The translations under genes and the position numbers were made by a program. From contig NZ_AP022620.1 in assembly GCF_010731855.1 (NCBI RefSeq), positions 4,836,001 through 4,900,000 of the forward strand: a stretch of 64,000 nt of DNA, written 5' to 3'. How positions within the stretch are numbered: position 1 is the first letter of the stretch; every line of letters begins with the position of its first letter. This DNA is from Mycolicibacterium anyangense (GTDB lineage Bacteria; Actinomycetota; Actinomycetes; Mycobacteriales; Mycobacteriaceae). This document shows positions 27,451-35,749 of this stretch, one piece after another. The notes beneath the pieces are model-generated. The model was not told where the DNA came from. It saw only the letters and a list, made by a program, of their open reading frames with translations, and did not search any database.

Positions 27451-29175
27451 GTGACCACCGAGATTGACGCTGCCGAGATCGAGACCGACCGCCGCCGGCG
27501 GCGGATGGACCATGACCACCCGCACTACAAGTGGGTCGTGCTGTCCAACACCACGCTGGGCACCCTGCTCGCCACGATCAACTCCTCCATCGTCCTGATC
27601 TCGCTGCCTGCCATCTTCCGCGGTATCGGCCTGAACCCACTGGCGCCCGGAAATGTCAGCTACCTGCTGTGGATGCTGATGGGCTACCTGGTGGTCAGTG
27701 CCGTGCTGGTAGTCCCGTTCGGCCGGCTCGGCGACATGTTCGGGCGGGTCCGCATCTACAACATCGGCTTCGTGGTGTTCACCCTGTCGGCGATCGCGCT
27801 CTCGTTCGACCCATTCCAGCTCGACGGCGGAGCCATCTGGCTGATCGCCTGGCGGGTGGTTCAGGGTGTGGGCGGTGCGATGTTGATGACATCGTCCTCG
27901 GCGATCCTGACCGACGCCTTTCCGGCCAGCCAGCGCGGCATGGCTCTCGGCGTCAACATGGTTGCGGCAGTTGCCGGTTCGTTCCTGGGCTTGTTGATCG
28001 GCGGGGTGCTCTCCGAGATTCATTGGCAAGCCATCTTCTGGGTCGGCGTTCCCATCGGCATCCTCGGCACGGTGTGGAGCGTGTGCTCGCTCAAGGAGAT
28101 CGGCACCCGCAATCCCGGCCGGATGGACTGGGCCGGGACCGTCACCTTCGGTGTAGGTCTGACCGTCCTGCTGATCGGCATCACCTATGGCATCCAGCCC
28201 TACGGTGACTCCACCACGGGCTGGCTCAACCCGTGGGTGCTCGGTGCGATCATCGCCGGCATCCTGCTGCTGGTGCTGTTCTGCATCATCGAACTGCGAG
28301 TGGCCGAACCGATGGTGGACATCCGGCTGTTCCGGTCCGCGTCGTTCGGGATGGGCAACCTGGCCGGCCTGATGTCGTCGGTCGGCCGCGGCGGACTGCA
28401 GTTCATGCTCATCATCTGGTTGCAGGGCATCTGGCTGCCCCTGCACGGCTACAGTTTCGAATCCACCCCGCTGTGGGCCGGCATCTACATGCTGCCGATG
28501 ACGTTCGGGTTCCTGGCCGCCGCACCGATCGCCGGCTCGCTCGCCGACCGGTTCGGGGCCAGGCCGTTCACCGTCGGCGGCATGGTCCTGATGGCGCTGA
28601 CCTTCGTGGCGCTGGTGATGATCCCGGTCAACTTCAACTACTGGGTGTTCGCCGTGCTGGTGTTCCTCAACGGCCTGGGTGGCGGCATCTTCACCGCGCC
28701 CAACACCGCGGCCATCATGTCCAGCGTGCCGGCCGCCCAGCGGGGTGCCGCCTCCGGTGTGCGGTCCACCTTCTTCAACGCCGGCTCGTCGCTGTCGATC
28801 GGCATCTTCTTCTCGCTGATGATCGTCGGCCTGGCCGGCACTCTTCCGGAGACGATGAGCAAAGGCCTTCAGGACCAAGGTGTTTCGGCGTCGGTGGCGC
28901 ACGACATTGCCAACCTGCCGCCGGTCGGGAGTTTGTTCGCCGCGTTCCTCGGCTACAACCCGATCGCCGAACTCCTGGCGCCCTACCACGCGCTGAATCA
29001 ACCCGGGGTCAACGTCGAAGTGCTGACCGGTAAGACGTTCTTCCCGAACCTCATCACCGAGCCGTTCCACGCCGGACTGGTGGTCGTGTTCGGTGCTGCG
29101 GCGCTGATGATGGTGATCGGCGCGATCGCCTCGCTGTTCAACCCCGGCCGCTACGCCGAGGATCTCGCGGACTAG
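27451..29175 (+). CDS. MFS drug exporter, DHA2 (EmrB/QacA) family, 14 helices
   Basis: A 574-residue transporter with about 14 membrane segments. Motif A is GRLGDMFGRVRIYNIG after helix 2, and RVVQGVGGAMLMTSSSAILTD corresponds to motifs B and C. A second LADRFGARPFTVGG occurs in the C-half. A long loop near residue 480 (LPETMSKGLQDQGVSASVAHDIANLPP) is seen in actinobacterial members. It probably exports a drug or metabolite using protons. GTG 27451 is chosen among two close GTGs (27445, 27451). The N-terminus is highly charged (DRRRRRMDHDHPHYKW). No dedicated regulator gene lies beside it. Confidence 0.88.
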   Translation: MTTEIDAAEIETDRRRRRMDHDHPHYKWVVLSNTTLGTLLATINSSIVLISLPAIFRGIGLNPLAPGNVSYLLWMLMGYLVVSAVLVVPFGRLGDMFGRVRIYNIGFVVFTLSAIALSFDPFQLDGGAIWLIAWRVVQGVGGAMLMTSSSAILTDAFPASQRGMALGVNMVAAVAGSFLGLLIGGVLSEIHWQAIFWVGVPIGILGTVWSVCSLKEIGTRNPGRMDWAGTVTFGVGLTVLLIGITYGIQPYGDSTTGWLNPWVLGAIIAGILLLVLFCIIELRVAEPMVDIRLFRSASFGMGNLAGLMSSVGRGGLQFMLIIWLQGIWLPLHGYSFESTPLWAGIYMLPMTFGFLAAAPIAGSLADRFGARPFTVGGMVLMALTFVALVMIPVNFNYWVFAVLVFLNGLGGGIFTAPNTAAIMSSVPAAQRGAASGVRSTFFNAGSSLSIGIFFSLMIVGLAGTLPETMSKGLQDQGVSASVAHDIANLPPVGSLFAAFLGYNPIAELLAPYHALNQPGVNVEVLTGKTFFPNLITEPFHAGLVVVFGAAALMMVIGAIASLFNPGRYAEDLAD

Positions 29176-29281
29176 CGCCAAGACATCGAATCACCGGTCG
29201 TGCTGGTGACGTTCGACCCTCCTGTGACTGCTGACGGCGCCATAGAGTGGCGGGGCAGTCTGGACGAGGGAGGGTGTCGCT

Positions 29282-30520
29282 GTGACCTGGCAGCAGATCC
29301 AGCCTTTCCTGGTGGCGCTGGCCGTCGGGCTGCTGCTCGGCTTCGAGCGGGAGCGCAGCCACAACCGCACCCTGCCCGCCGGTTCACGGTCGTTCGCTCT
29401 GCTGTCCCTGCTCGGTGCGGTCGCCGCCAGCATCGACATCCGGCTCGTAGTGGTCGGACTGCTCGGCATCGGAGTGCTGTTGGCGCTGGCCTACTTTCGG
29501 ACCAGCGCCGAGGATCCGGGGACCACCACCGAGATCGCCGCGATCGTCGCCTACCTTCTCGGTGCGCTGGCCTACAGCCGGCCCGGCATCGCCGTCGCCC
29601 TGGCTGTGGTGGTGGCCGCCCTCCTGGTATCCAAATCGCGGATCCACCGGTTCGCCCGGGAGATCGTCAGCGAGGTCGAACTCGAAGACGCCATCAAGTT
29701 TTTCGTCGTGGCATTCGTGGTGCTGCCCCTGCTGCCGGACCGTGGGATCGGACCGTACGGCGTGCTCAACCCCGCGAAGATCTGGCTGCTCGTCGTCCTG
29801 CTCACCGGGATCGGGTGGGTGGGGTATATCGGCGTGCGCGCACTCGGTCCACAGCGTGGGCTGCTGGTGACCGGACTGGCCGGCGGCTTCGTCTCCGCCT
29901 CGGCGACCACCGCCTCGATGGGGCGGATCAGCCGCACCGGCGCGGGCCTGCGCGCCCCGCTGGCCGGCGCCCTGCTCGCCAGTCTGGCGACATTCGTCCA
30001 ATTGCTGGTGGTGATCGCACTCGTCGACCTCGACGTGTTGCGGCGGCTGTGGATGCCGGTTGTGGCCGGACTGCTCGTGTTGCTCGGTGTCGCGGCTTTC
30101 GTGTACCGGGGCGCGATGCGTGACCAGCCGCCGACGCCCGACGAAGCGCCGCAGAGCCGCCCGTTCGCCCTGCGGCCCGCACTGATCCTGGCCGCGGTAC
30201 TCACCCTCGCTCTGCTCGTCGGGCGTTGGGGCGCAGCCATTCTGGGCCCTCAGGGGGCGGTGTTGGCGGCCTTCGCCGCCGGCCTCGCCGATGCCCACGC
30301 CGGGTCGGTCGCGGCGGCCAGTCTCGCCGCCAAGGGGGACATCACCGTCGACACCGCACTGCTGTCGGTGGGGGCCGCGCTGGGCTCCAATCTCATTGTC
30401 AAGACCGTGCTGGCGTTCACCGCGGGCGGCCGTCGCTTCGGTCTGGGCTTCGTCGCCGCGATGGCCGTGCCCGCGCTGGTGTTCGCCGCTGCGCTGACTC
30501 TCGCCGTGGTGCGGGGCTGA
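29282..30520 (+). CDS. MgtC/SapB and DUF4010 family membrane protein
   Basis: A 412-residue integral membrane protein. The N-terminal third is MgtC-like (LVALAVGLLLGFERERSHN, AGSRSFALLSLLGAVAA). The remainder is the DUF4010 domain with GLAGGFVSASATTASMGRISR and GAALGSNLIVKTVLAFTAGG. About 11 helices are expected. Such proteins are linked to Mg2+ homeostasis or unknown transport in many bacteria, without proven activity. The start is GTG 29282 behind GAGGGAGGG. A TAGAGT at 29252 could be the -10. It appears to be a single-gene unit. Confidence 0.82.
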   Translation: MTWQQIQPFLVALAVGLLLGFERERSHNRTLPAGSRSFALLSLLGAVAASIDIRLVVVGLLGIGVLLALAYFRTSAEDPGTTTEIAAIVAYLLGALAYSRPGIAVALAVVVAALLVSKSRIHRFAREIVSEVELEDAIKFFVVAFVVLPLLPDRGIGPYGVLNPAKIWLLVVLLTGIGWVGYIGVRALGPQRGLLVTGLAGGFVSASATTASMGRISRTGAGLRAPLAGALLASLATFVQLLVVIALVDLDVLRRLWMPVVAGLLVLLGVAAFVYRGAMRDQPPTPDEAPQSRPFALRPALILAAVLTLALLVGRWGAAILGPQGAVLAAFAAGLADAHAGSVAAASLAAKGDITVDTALLSVGAALGSNLIVKTVLAFTAGGRRFGLGFVAAMAVPALVFAAALTLAVVRG

Positions 30521-30528
30521 GCCGTGCG

Positions 30529-30885
30529 CTACTTCTTCGCCGCCGCCCGCGCCGGCGCCGGCGCCGGGGTTGCTTCGGTGACCCACCGATCCAGCCGCCC
30601 GGCCATGCGCCACAGCGCGGCCTGCATCTCGTCGGGGCCGACCTCGGCCTGAGCGGACGCGGTCAGCCGATCGGCGATCCGGACCAGCGTCACCGCCGCC
30701 ACCCGGGTGGTCCGATCACGAGATGCCCGCACACTCTGGGACATCACGTCCCGGAATTCGATCAGATCACCGATCGTGCGGGCCGCGGGCGCCGGCGTCT
30801 GCCGACGGTAGAACTCGATGAGCGCCTCGATACACGTCAATGTCTGATGTGCGGTGCTCTTCGGGATGAGGATGTCCGAACTCAT
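30529..30885 (-). CDS. Unrecognised 118-residue protein
   Basis: I do not recognise this small protein. It is soluble and helical, with SDILIPKSTAHQTLTCIEAL at the start, regularly spaced Arg residues (VRASRDRTTRVAAVTLVRIADRL) and an Ala/Pro/Lys tail (APAPARAAAKK). ATG 30885 has a GGGG site; a GTG at 30897 would add four residues. It ends eight bases from the convergent MgtC-like gene. Nothing around it indicates a role. Confidence 0.6.
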   Translation of the reverse strand: MSSDILIPKSTAHQTLTCIEALIEFYRRQTPAPAARTIGDLIEFRDVMSQSVRASRDRTTRVAAVTLVRIADRLTASAQAEVGPDEMQAALWRMAGRLDRWVTEATPAPAPARAAAKK

Positions 30886-30976
30886 CAAAGTCCCCACTTC
30901 GCACTGCGGCCGACCTACTCCGACAGCAGATCATCCGAGTGCGAACACGACGTGACGCCCGGGAGACGGCGCCGAC

Positions 30977-31261
30977 TCACCAATCCGAACGGCCGGCGAG
31001 GATCAGGTCGTGCAATGCGAACACCGGCACGCCGACCGCCTCGGACAAGCGTGCCGCATACGCCCGGGCGATGCGGGGGCCGTCGCGCTGTTCGTCGAAG
31101 TCGCCCGTCAGATCGACCGCCACCCGACAGCCGAAGGTGTCTCCTGCCGGCACAACTTCGGCCCGCTGGACCCCCGCGGGTAACGGCAGTTCGGCTGCAG
31201 CCGCGCTGACCTGCTCCAGGGCGGCGGCCCAATCGACATAGACGGAAACAAACGATGCCAC
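30977..31261 (-). CDS. Unrecognised 94-residue protein
   Basis: A small soluble protein of unknown family. It contains VYVDWAAALEQVSAAAAELPLPAG and a central strand-rich segment (AEVVPAGDTFGCRVAVDLTGDF). It ends VGVPVFALHDLILAGRSDW. GTG 31261 is preferred because AAGGA lies nine bases upstream; GTG/ATG-type starts up to 31297 would add 12 residues. It could correspond to one of the short unknown genes found near thiC in M. tuberculosis, but I cannot confirm that. The 138 bases to the divergent oxidoreductase hold only its promoter. Confidence 0.55.
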   Translation of the reverse strand: MASFVSVYVDWAAALEQVSAAAAELPLPAGVQRAEVVPAGDTFGCRVAVDLTGDFDEQRDGPRIARAYAARLSEAVGVPVFALHDLILAGRSDW

Positions 31262-31385
31262 CCGACAATCCTTGCGTGCCGGCCCGAAGCCGGCCATGTG
31301 ATTAGCCCAATGTTTACCTCGCGGCCACAGTTCGCGCGGCGTCTCGATGGGTGGAAACGGGCCACGACGGTGCCTTCGCCTTCGG

Positions 31386-31391
31386 TAGCTT
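31386..31391 (+). promoter_or_regulatory. -10 box for the oxidoreductase, leaderless
   Basis: TAGCTT with eight bases to GTG 31400. Confidence 0.45.
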
Positions 31392-31399
31392 CACTCAGC

Positions 31400-32416
31400 G
31401 TGCCCGCGCTGACCAATCGCCAGATCCTGCTGCGCCGCCGCCCGGACGGTCTGGTGAAGCCCGACGACGTCGAGCTGGTGAGCACCCCCGCCCCGGAACT
31501 GGCCGAGGGCGAGGCGCTGTTGCGCACCACCTACGTCGGCCTGGACGCCGCCGCGCGCACCTGGCTCAACGACCAGCCGGGCTATCTGCCGCCGGTGCAG
31601 ATCGGCGAGGTGATCCGCGCGGCAGGCATCGGTGAAGTCGTGCAGACCCGCTGCGATGCGTTCACAGTCGGTGACGTCGTCACCACCCTGACCGGTTTCC
31701 AGGACTACGTGATCATCCGCGACGACATCTTCAGCACCCCGGTGCAGGCCGGCAGCGACCAGGAGGCGGTGATGAGCATCTACGGCCCGACCGGTGCCAC
31801 CGCCTACTTCGGCATGACCGACATCGGCCGCCCGCGCGACGGCGAGACGGTCGTGGTCTCGGCGGCCGCCGGCGCCACCGGGTCGGTGGCCGGGCAGATC
31901 GCCAAGATCGCCGGCGCCCGGGTGGTCGGCATCGCCGGCGGCCCGCAGAAGTGCACGACGGTGGTCGAGGACTTCGGCTTCGACGCCTGTATCGACTACC
32001 AGAACGACGACGTGCGCGCCGCCCTGAAGCAGCACTGCCCCAAGGGGGTTGACGTCTATTTCGACAACGTCGGTGGCCCCATTCTCGACGCCGTGCTGGG
32101 CCGGCTGGCCATGCGGGCGCGCGTGGTGCTGTGCGGCGTCATCTCCAGCTATCTCACCGGTGAGCATCCCGGCCCGTCGAACTACGTGAACCTATTGGCC
32201 AAGAGCGCCTCGATGGAGGGCTTCAATGCGCTGGACATGTGGGACCGCTTCGAACAGGCCTACGCCGACCTTCGCCGCTGGGAGGCCGAGGGCAAGCTGG
32301 TACACCGCGAGACCGTCTACGACGGACTCGAACGCTGCGTCGACGCCCTCAACGGCCTCTTCACCGGGGCCAACATCGGCAAGATGCTGGTGAAGGTCCA
32401 CGAACCCCAACGTTGA
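31400..32416 (+). CDS. NADP-dependent MDR oxidoreductase (prostaglandin reductase type)
   Basis: A 338-residue zinc-free medium-chain reductase. The N-terminus NRQILLRRRPDGLVKPDDVEL is typical of the CurA/PTGR group. The active region YGPTGATAYFGMTDIGRP is followed by the cofactor fold VVSAAAGATGSVAGQIAKIAGARVVGIAGG, then VDVYFDNVGGPILDAVL and the Tyr-containing NYVNLLAKSASMEGF. It probably reduces alpha,beta-unsaturated ketones or aldehydes, a detoxifying role. GTG 31400 follows a -10 box. A hairpin separates its end from the convergent xthA. Confidence 0.86.
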   Translation: MPALTNRQILLRRRPDGLVKPDDVELVSTPAPELAEGEALLRTTYVGLDAAARTWLNDQPGYLPPVQIGEVIRAAGIGEVVQTRCDAFTVGDVVTTLTGFQDYVIIRDDIFSTPVQAGSDQEAVMSIYGPTGATAYFGMTDIGRPRDGETVVVSAAAGATGSVAGQIAKIAGARVVGIAGGPQKCTTVVEDFGFDACIDYQNDDVRAALKQHCPKGVDVYFDNVGGPILDAVLGRLAMRARVVLCGVISSYLTGEHPGPSNYVNLLAKSASMEGFNALDMWDRFEQAYADLRRWEAEGKLVHRETVYDGLERCVDALNGLFTGANIGKMLVKVHEPQR

Positions 32417-32438
32417 GTCAGACGTCACGCCGAGTTGC

Positions 32439-32461
32439 ACTCGCACAACGTGTGCGTGAGT
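32439..32461. terminator. Hairpin between convergent oxidoreductase and xthA
   Basis: ACTCGCACA (32439-32447) pairs with TGTGCGTGAGT (32451-32461) with a two-base bulge and a three-base loop. It lies in the 51-base gap between two convergent stops. There is no T-run, so it may act as a bidirectional terminator or be a solitary palindromic repeat. Confidence 0.5.
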
Positions 32462-32467
32462 TCTGAA

Positions 32468-33298
32468 TCAACGCTGCAGATCGACCAGCACCGGCGCGTG
32501 ATCGCTGGGGGCCGGGTCGCCCTTCTTGCCCGGGCGGCGCTCGTCTTTCACGATCTCGCCGTGCACCACGCGCTCGGCGAAAGCCGGTGAGCCCAAGATG
32601 AAGTCGATCCGCATGCCGCGGCGCTTCTGGAACGCCAGCTGGGTGTAGTCCCAGTAGGTGTAGACGCCGGGGCCCGGGGTGAACGGGCGAACCACGTCGG
32701 TGAACCGGGTCGCGGCGAACGCGTCGAAAGCCGTCCGTTCGGCCGCCGAGACGTGGGTGGAGTTCTCGAAGACCGAGATGTCCCACACATCCTCGTCGGT
32801 GGGCGCGATGTTCCAGTCGCCGACCAAGGCGATCTGCGCTGCCGGATCGCGCTGCAGCCATGAATCGGCCGTATTACGCAGGGCGGCAAGCCATTCCAAT
32901 TTGTATTGGTAGTGCGGATCGTCGAGGGTACGGCCATTCGGGATGTACAGGCTCCACACCTGCACCCCGGCGCAGGTGGCCGCCAACGCCCTGGCCTCGG
33001 CCTTGGCATCCACCCCGTCCTTGCTCCAGGACGGCTGGCCGTCGAAACCCACCTGCACGTCCTCCAGGCCGACGCGGGAGGCGATCGCCACCCCGTTCCA
33101 CTGGTTGAACCCGCAGTGCACCACCTCGTAGCCGGCCTCCAGGAACGGCATGGTGGGGAACTGGTCGTCAGAGCACTTGGTCTCCTGCATGGCCAGCACG
33201 TCGACGTCGCCGCGCTGGAGCCAGTCCACTACGCGGCCCACCCGGGTGCGGATGGAGTTGACGTTCCAGGTGGCGATTCGCAGGGCGTCGGCGGGCAT
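32468..33298 (-). CDS. xthA: XthA, exodeoxyribonuclease III / AP endonuclease
   Basis: XthA cuts DNA at abasic sites and trims 3' ends in base excision repair. The 276-residue protein has all metal and catalytic motifs: IATWNVNSIRTR (Asn), LAMQETKCSD (Glu), YIPNGRTLDDPHYQYKL (Tyr, Asp), VGDWNIAPTDEDVW (Asp, Asn), RMRIDFILGS-like GMRIDFILGS (Asp) and DPAPSDHAPVLVDL (Asp-His). The position matches Rv0427c. ATG 33298 has a TACGCT box seven bases upstream, inside the end of the acetyltransferase gene, giving it its own leaderless promoter. Confidence 0.95.
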   Translation of the reverse strand: MPADALRIATWNVNSIRTRVGRVVDWLQRGDVDVLAMQETKCSDDQFPTMPFLEAGYEVVHCGFNQWNGVAIASRVGLEDVQVGFDGQPSWSKDGVDAKAEARALAATCAGVQVWSLYIPNGRTLDDPHYQYKLEWLAALRNTADSWLQRDPAAQIALVGDWNIAPTDEDVWDISVFENSTHVSAAERTAFDAFAATRFTDVVRPFTPGPGVYTYWDYTQLAFQKRRGMRIDFILGSPAFAERVVHGEIVKDERRPGKKGDPAPSDHAPVLVDLQR

Positions 33299-33301
33299 GG
33301 G

Positions 33302-34204
33302 CTACAGCGTACGACCGAGCACCGACCGCGCTTCGACGTAGCGCTGATGGTGGTGCAGGACGAAGCCCAACCCGCTGTACAGCGCGGTCGCACCGGCATT
33401 GTCGTCCAGCACCTGCACGTAGCCGCGGTCCGCGCCGTGATGTGCACCCCAGCCCAGCAGCGCACGGCACAGCGCCCGGGCGTGGCCACGGCGACGGTGT
33501 GGCTCGCCGACGCGCACCGCGGAGATTCCCAGCCAGCGGGTGCCGTCCGGCGCGGACGTCACCGCTCCGCGGCCCACCGCCACACCCGCGATCGAGGCGA
33601 AGGTCACCTCGCCGTCGATGACGGCGGTCAGCACCTCCACCGGCACGTCGCGCTCATAGCGCGCCAGCCAGGACGCGTCCGGGTGGTCCTGAAAGTCCAC
33701 GGCCGCATCGGTATTCGTCTCGGTCAGGTCGCACACCATCACCCGGGTGCGCTTGATACCGGCGGTGCGCACCGGCAGGAGCCGGTCGGGCAGCGCCAGC
33801 CAGGGCTCCAGGCCGCGCTCGCCATACCAGTCGATCACCGCCCCGATGCCGGCGATGGTGGCCGAAACATCGAGTGGCACAGCAGAATTAGCCCGGCTGG
33901 TGTAGCCGCCACCAGCTCGCAGGAACCAGCCGTCGTGCCAGTGCTGTTCGGTTCCAGGCCAGGCCAGTGCAGCGGCGTGCTCCAGGGCCCGGATCTCCGA
34001 GGCGCGGACCGGGCGGTCGCTGAGCTCACGTACGGCGACGATATCGGCGGGGGTGATCGTGACGACCTCGCCGGATTTGGTCCGCAGCACCACCGGATCC
34101 AGGGACTGCACGTGGCCGATCACGTCGGTCATCGGCGGTGCGCTTCCCGCCGGCAGCCGGTAGCGGATGCTGACCCGGGCGCCGACCGGCGGAAGGCCGG
34201 CCAT
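33302..34204 (-). CDS. GNAT acetyltransferase with N-terminal SH3-like domain (Rv0428c homolog)
   Basis: A 300-residue protein. The first ~60 residues form a small barrel-like domain (VGARVSIRYRL, VIGHVQSLDPVVLRTKSGE, VTITPADIVAVREL). The last ~140 residues are a GNAT fold with acetyl-CoA motif VGEPHRRRGHARALCRALLGW and YVQVLDDNAGATALYSGLGF. The substrate is unknown. The ATG overlaps the def stop by one base (TGATG), so it is coupled to deformylase, which suggests but does not prove action on N-termini or ribosome-linked targets. The order matches M. tuberculosis. Confidence 0.85.
   Translation of the reverse strand: MAGLPPVGARVSIRYRLPAGSAPPMTDVIGHVQSLDPVVLRTKSGEVVTITPADIVAVRELSDRPVRASEIRALEHAAALAWPGTEQHWHDGWFLRAGGGYTSRANSAVPLDVSATIAGIGAVIDWYGERGLEPWLALPDRLLPVRTAGIKRTRVMVCDLTETNTDAAVDFQDHPDASWLARYERDVPVEVLTAVIDGEVTFASIAGVAVGRGAVTSAPDGTRWLGISAVRVGEPHRRRGHARALCRALLGWGAHHGADRGYVQVLDDNAGATALYSGLGFVLHHHQRYVEARSVLGRTL
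33306..33311 (-). promoter_or_regulatory. -10 box for xthA, leaderless
   Basis: TACGCT on the minus strand, seven bases before ATG 33298, inside the last codons of the upstream acetyltransferase. Confidence 0.55.
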
Positions 34205-34797
34205 CAGTGACCGAACGGGTCAGGCACCTCGCCGGGCATCCAGGACAGGCCGGGGACACCCCAGCCGTTGCGCTTGGCAGCCTTCTTGGCGGCCCTGGCG
34301 TGACGGCCGATCAGCTTGTCGACATAGAGGAAACCGTCGAGGTGTCCCGTCTCGTGTTGCAGCATCCGGGCGAACAGACCGTTGCCCTCGAGCGTGACGG
34401 GCTGGCCGTCGGCGTCCAGGCCCGTCACCCGGGCCCAGGTCGCCCGTCCGCAGGGAAAGGACTCGCCGGGAACCGACAGGCATCCTTCGTCGTCGTTGTC
34501 CGGGTCGGGCATCGTCTCGGGGATTTCCGAGGTTTCCAGCACCGGGTTGATCACCACCCCGCGCCGCCGGGTGGTCTGGCCGCGGTCATCGGCGCAGTCG
34601 TAGACGAACAGCCGTTTGCCCACGCCGATCTGGTTGGCCGCCAGACCGACACCGTTGGCCGCGTCCATCGTGTCGTACATGTCCTTGATCAGATCGGCCA
34701 GATCCGCGGGCAGAGAACCGTCGGCTCCGACCGGCACCGGGCTGGTCGGGTTGTGCAGGACGGGATCACCCAAAATCACAATTGGTCTGACTGCCAT
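34204..34797 (-). CDS. def: Def, peptide deformylase
   Basis: Def removes the formyl group from new proteins. At 197 residues it equals the M. tuberculosis length. The three metal motifs are [21 protein letters not shown] (Cys ligand) and [14 protein letters not shown] (two His ligands and catalytic Glu). The long insertion between motifs 1 and 2 ([24 protein letters not shown]) is typical of mycobacteria. ATG 34797 follows TAAGCT at eight bases. It leads the operon def-acetyltransferase, with xthA downstream on the same strand. Confidence 0.96.
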   Translation of the reverse strand: MAVRPIVILGDPVLHNPTSPVPVGADGSLPADLADLIKDMYDTMDAANGVGLAANQIGVGKRLFVYDCADDRGQTTRRRGVVINPVLETSEIPETMPDPDNDDEGCLSVPGESFPCGRATWARVTGLDADGQPVTLEGNGLFARMLQHETGHLDGFLYVDKLIGRHARAAKKAAKRNGWGVPGLSWMPGEVPDPFGH

Positions 34798-34805
34798 GAT
34801 CGGCA

Positions 34806-34811
34806 AGCTTA
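34806..34811 (-). promoter_or_regulatory. -10 box for def, near-leaderless
   Basis: TAAGCT on the minus strand with eight bases to ATG 34797. Confidence 0.5.
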
Positions 34812-34925
34812 AGTCAGCCGACGCGCGGGCTCGGCTGCCGACCCAACCGACGTCAGCGTGATTGAATGACGCCAACACACGGATGTCTCACGGTCAGAAC
34901 TTTGCGAAAGGGTCCACAGAGCGAA

Positions 34926-35234
34926 ATGGACGGCGCCATGGCACGGGCTGAGCGCTCCAACGACGACGCTGACCTGCCCGAGGGGCTGACTCGCCGTGAA
35001 TACGACATCCTGGCCTTCGAACGGCAGTGGTGGAAGTACGCCGGAGCCAAAGAAGAAGCCATCAAGGAACTGTTCTCGATGTCGGCAACCCGCTACTACC
35101 AGGTGCTCAACGCACTGGTCGATCGCCCCGAGGCGCTCGCAGCGGACCCGATGCTGGTCAAGCGTCTGCGCAGGCTTCGGGCCAGCCGTCAGAAGGCGCG
35201 TGCGGCCCGCCGGCTGGGCTTCGAGGTTCCCTGA
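34926..35234 (+). CDS. DUF3263 small regulator-like protein (Rv0430 homolog)
   Basis: A 102-residue conserved actinobacterial protein. LTRREYDILAFERQWWKYAGAKEEAIKE and FSMSATRYYQVLNALVDRPEAL form a helix-turn-helix-like unit, followed by a very basic tail (VKRLRRLRASRQKARAARRLGF). It may bind DNA. ATG 34926 matches the length known from M. tuberculosis (102 residues); the frame is open to 34866. It is divergent from def and 40 bases upstream of virR, in the order conserved in mycobacteria. Confidence 0.85.
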   Translation: MDGAMARAERSNDDADLPEGLTRREYDILAFERQWWKYAGAKEEAIKELFSMSATRYYQVLNALVDRPEALAADPMLVKRLRRLRASRQKARAARRLGFEVP

Positions 35235-35261
35235 TTTTTCGGGTTGACGGCCGTCGCTGGC

Positions 35262-35267
35262 TAAGGT
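35262..35267 (+). promoter_or_regulatory. -10 box for virR, leaderless
   Basis: TAAGGT with seven bases to ATG 35275. Confidence 0.65.
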
Positions 35268-35274
35268 GGGGCCG

Positions 35275-35739
35275 ATGAACGAGCGCGTTCCCGATTCCTC
35301 GGGCCTGCCCCTGCGGGCCATGGTGATGGTGTTGCTGTTCCTGGGCGTCATCTTCCTTCTCGTCGGCTTCCAGGCGATGGGTTCGGGTAGTGACTCCAGC
35401 GACGACACGTCGTCGGTGCGCACGGTGACCCCCACCACGAGCGCCACCAAGACCTCGACGGCGGCCGCCAAGGCCGACGTGCGGGTGTTCAACGTCGGCG
35501 GTGAGGAAGGGGGCGCAGGCCGGATCGGCGACCGGCTCAAAGAGGCCGGCTGGAATGTGACCGAGACCAGCAACCTGTCCGCACCGTCGGTGACCGCCAC
35601 TACGGTGTACTTCGGTTCCACCGATGGCGAGCAGCAGGCGGCCGAAGCGGTCGCCAAGGTGCTCAACGCACCCGTCGCGCCACGAATCCCCGAAATCGCC
35701 GAGCAGCCACCGGGCGTGATCGTTCTGGTGACGGGATAG
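35275..35739 (+). CDS. virR: VirR, LytR_C-domain membrane-anchored envelope protein (Rv0431 homolog)
   Basis: A 154-residue protein with a short cytoplasmic start, one membrane helix (AMVMVLLFLGVIFLLVGFQAM) and a Ser/Thr-rich linker. A LytR C-terminal domain follows (ADVRVFNVGGEEGGAGRIGDRL, TTVYFGSTDGEQQAAEAVA, VIVLVTG). In M. tuberculosis VirR affects envelope integrity and release of membrane vesicles. ATG 35275 is seven bases after TAAGGT. Its TAG stop lies inside the presumed -10 box of the next gene. Position and sequence match Rv0431. Confidence 0.9.
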   Translation: MNERVPDSSGLPLRAMVMVLLFLGVIFLLVGFQAMGSGSDSSDDTSSVRTVTPTTSATKTSTAAAKADVRVFNVGGEEGGAGRIGDRLKEAGWNVTETSNLSAPSVTATTVYFGSTDGEQQAAEAVAKVLNAPVAPRIPEIAEQPPGVIVLVTG

Positions 35740-35742
35740 AGT
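35737..35742 (+). promoter_or_regulatory. -10 box for the sodC-like gene, overlapping the virR stop
   Basis: TAGAGT with seven bases to ATG 35750. Its first three bases are the TAG stop of virR. Confidence 0.55.
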
Positions 35743-35749
35743 TCGGGGC

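Noticed and set aside
27313..29181. A 622-codon open frame antisense to the MFS exporter
   Set aside because: It mirrors the exporter codons on the other strand, has runs of Asp/His/Gln/Arg unlike real proteins and no start context; it is a high-GC shadow.
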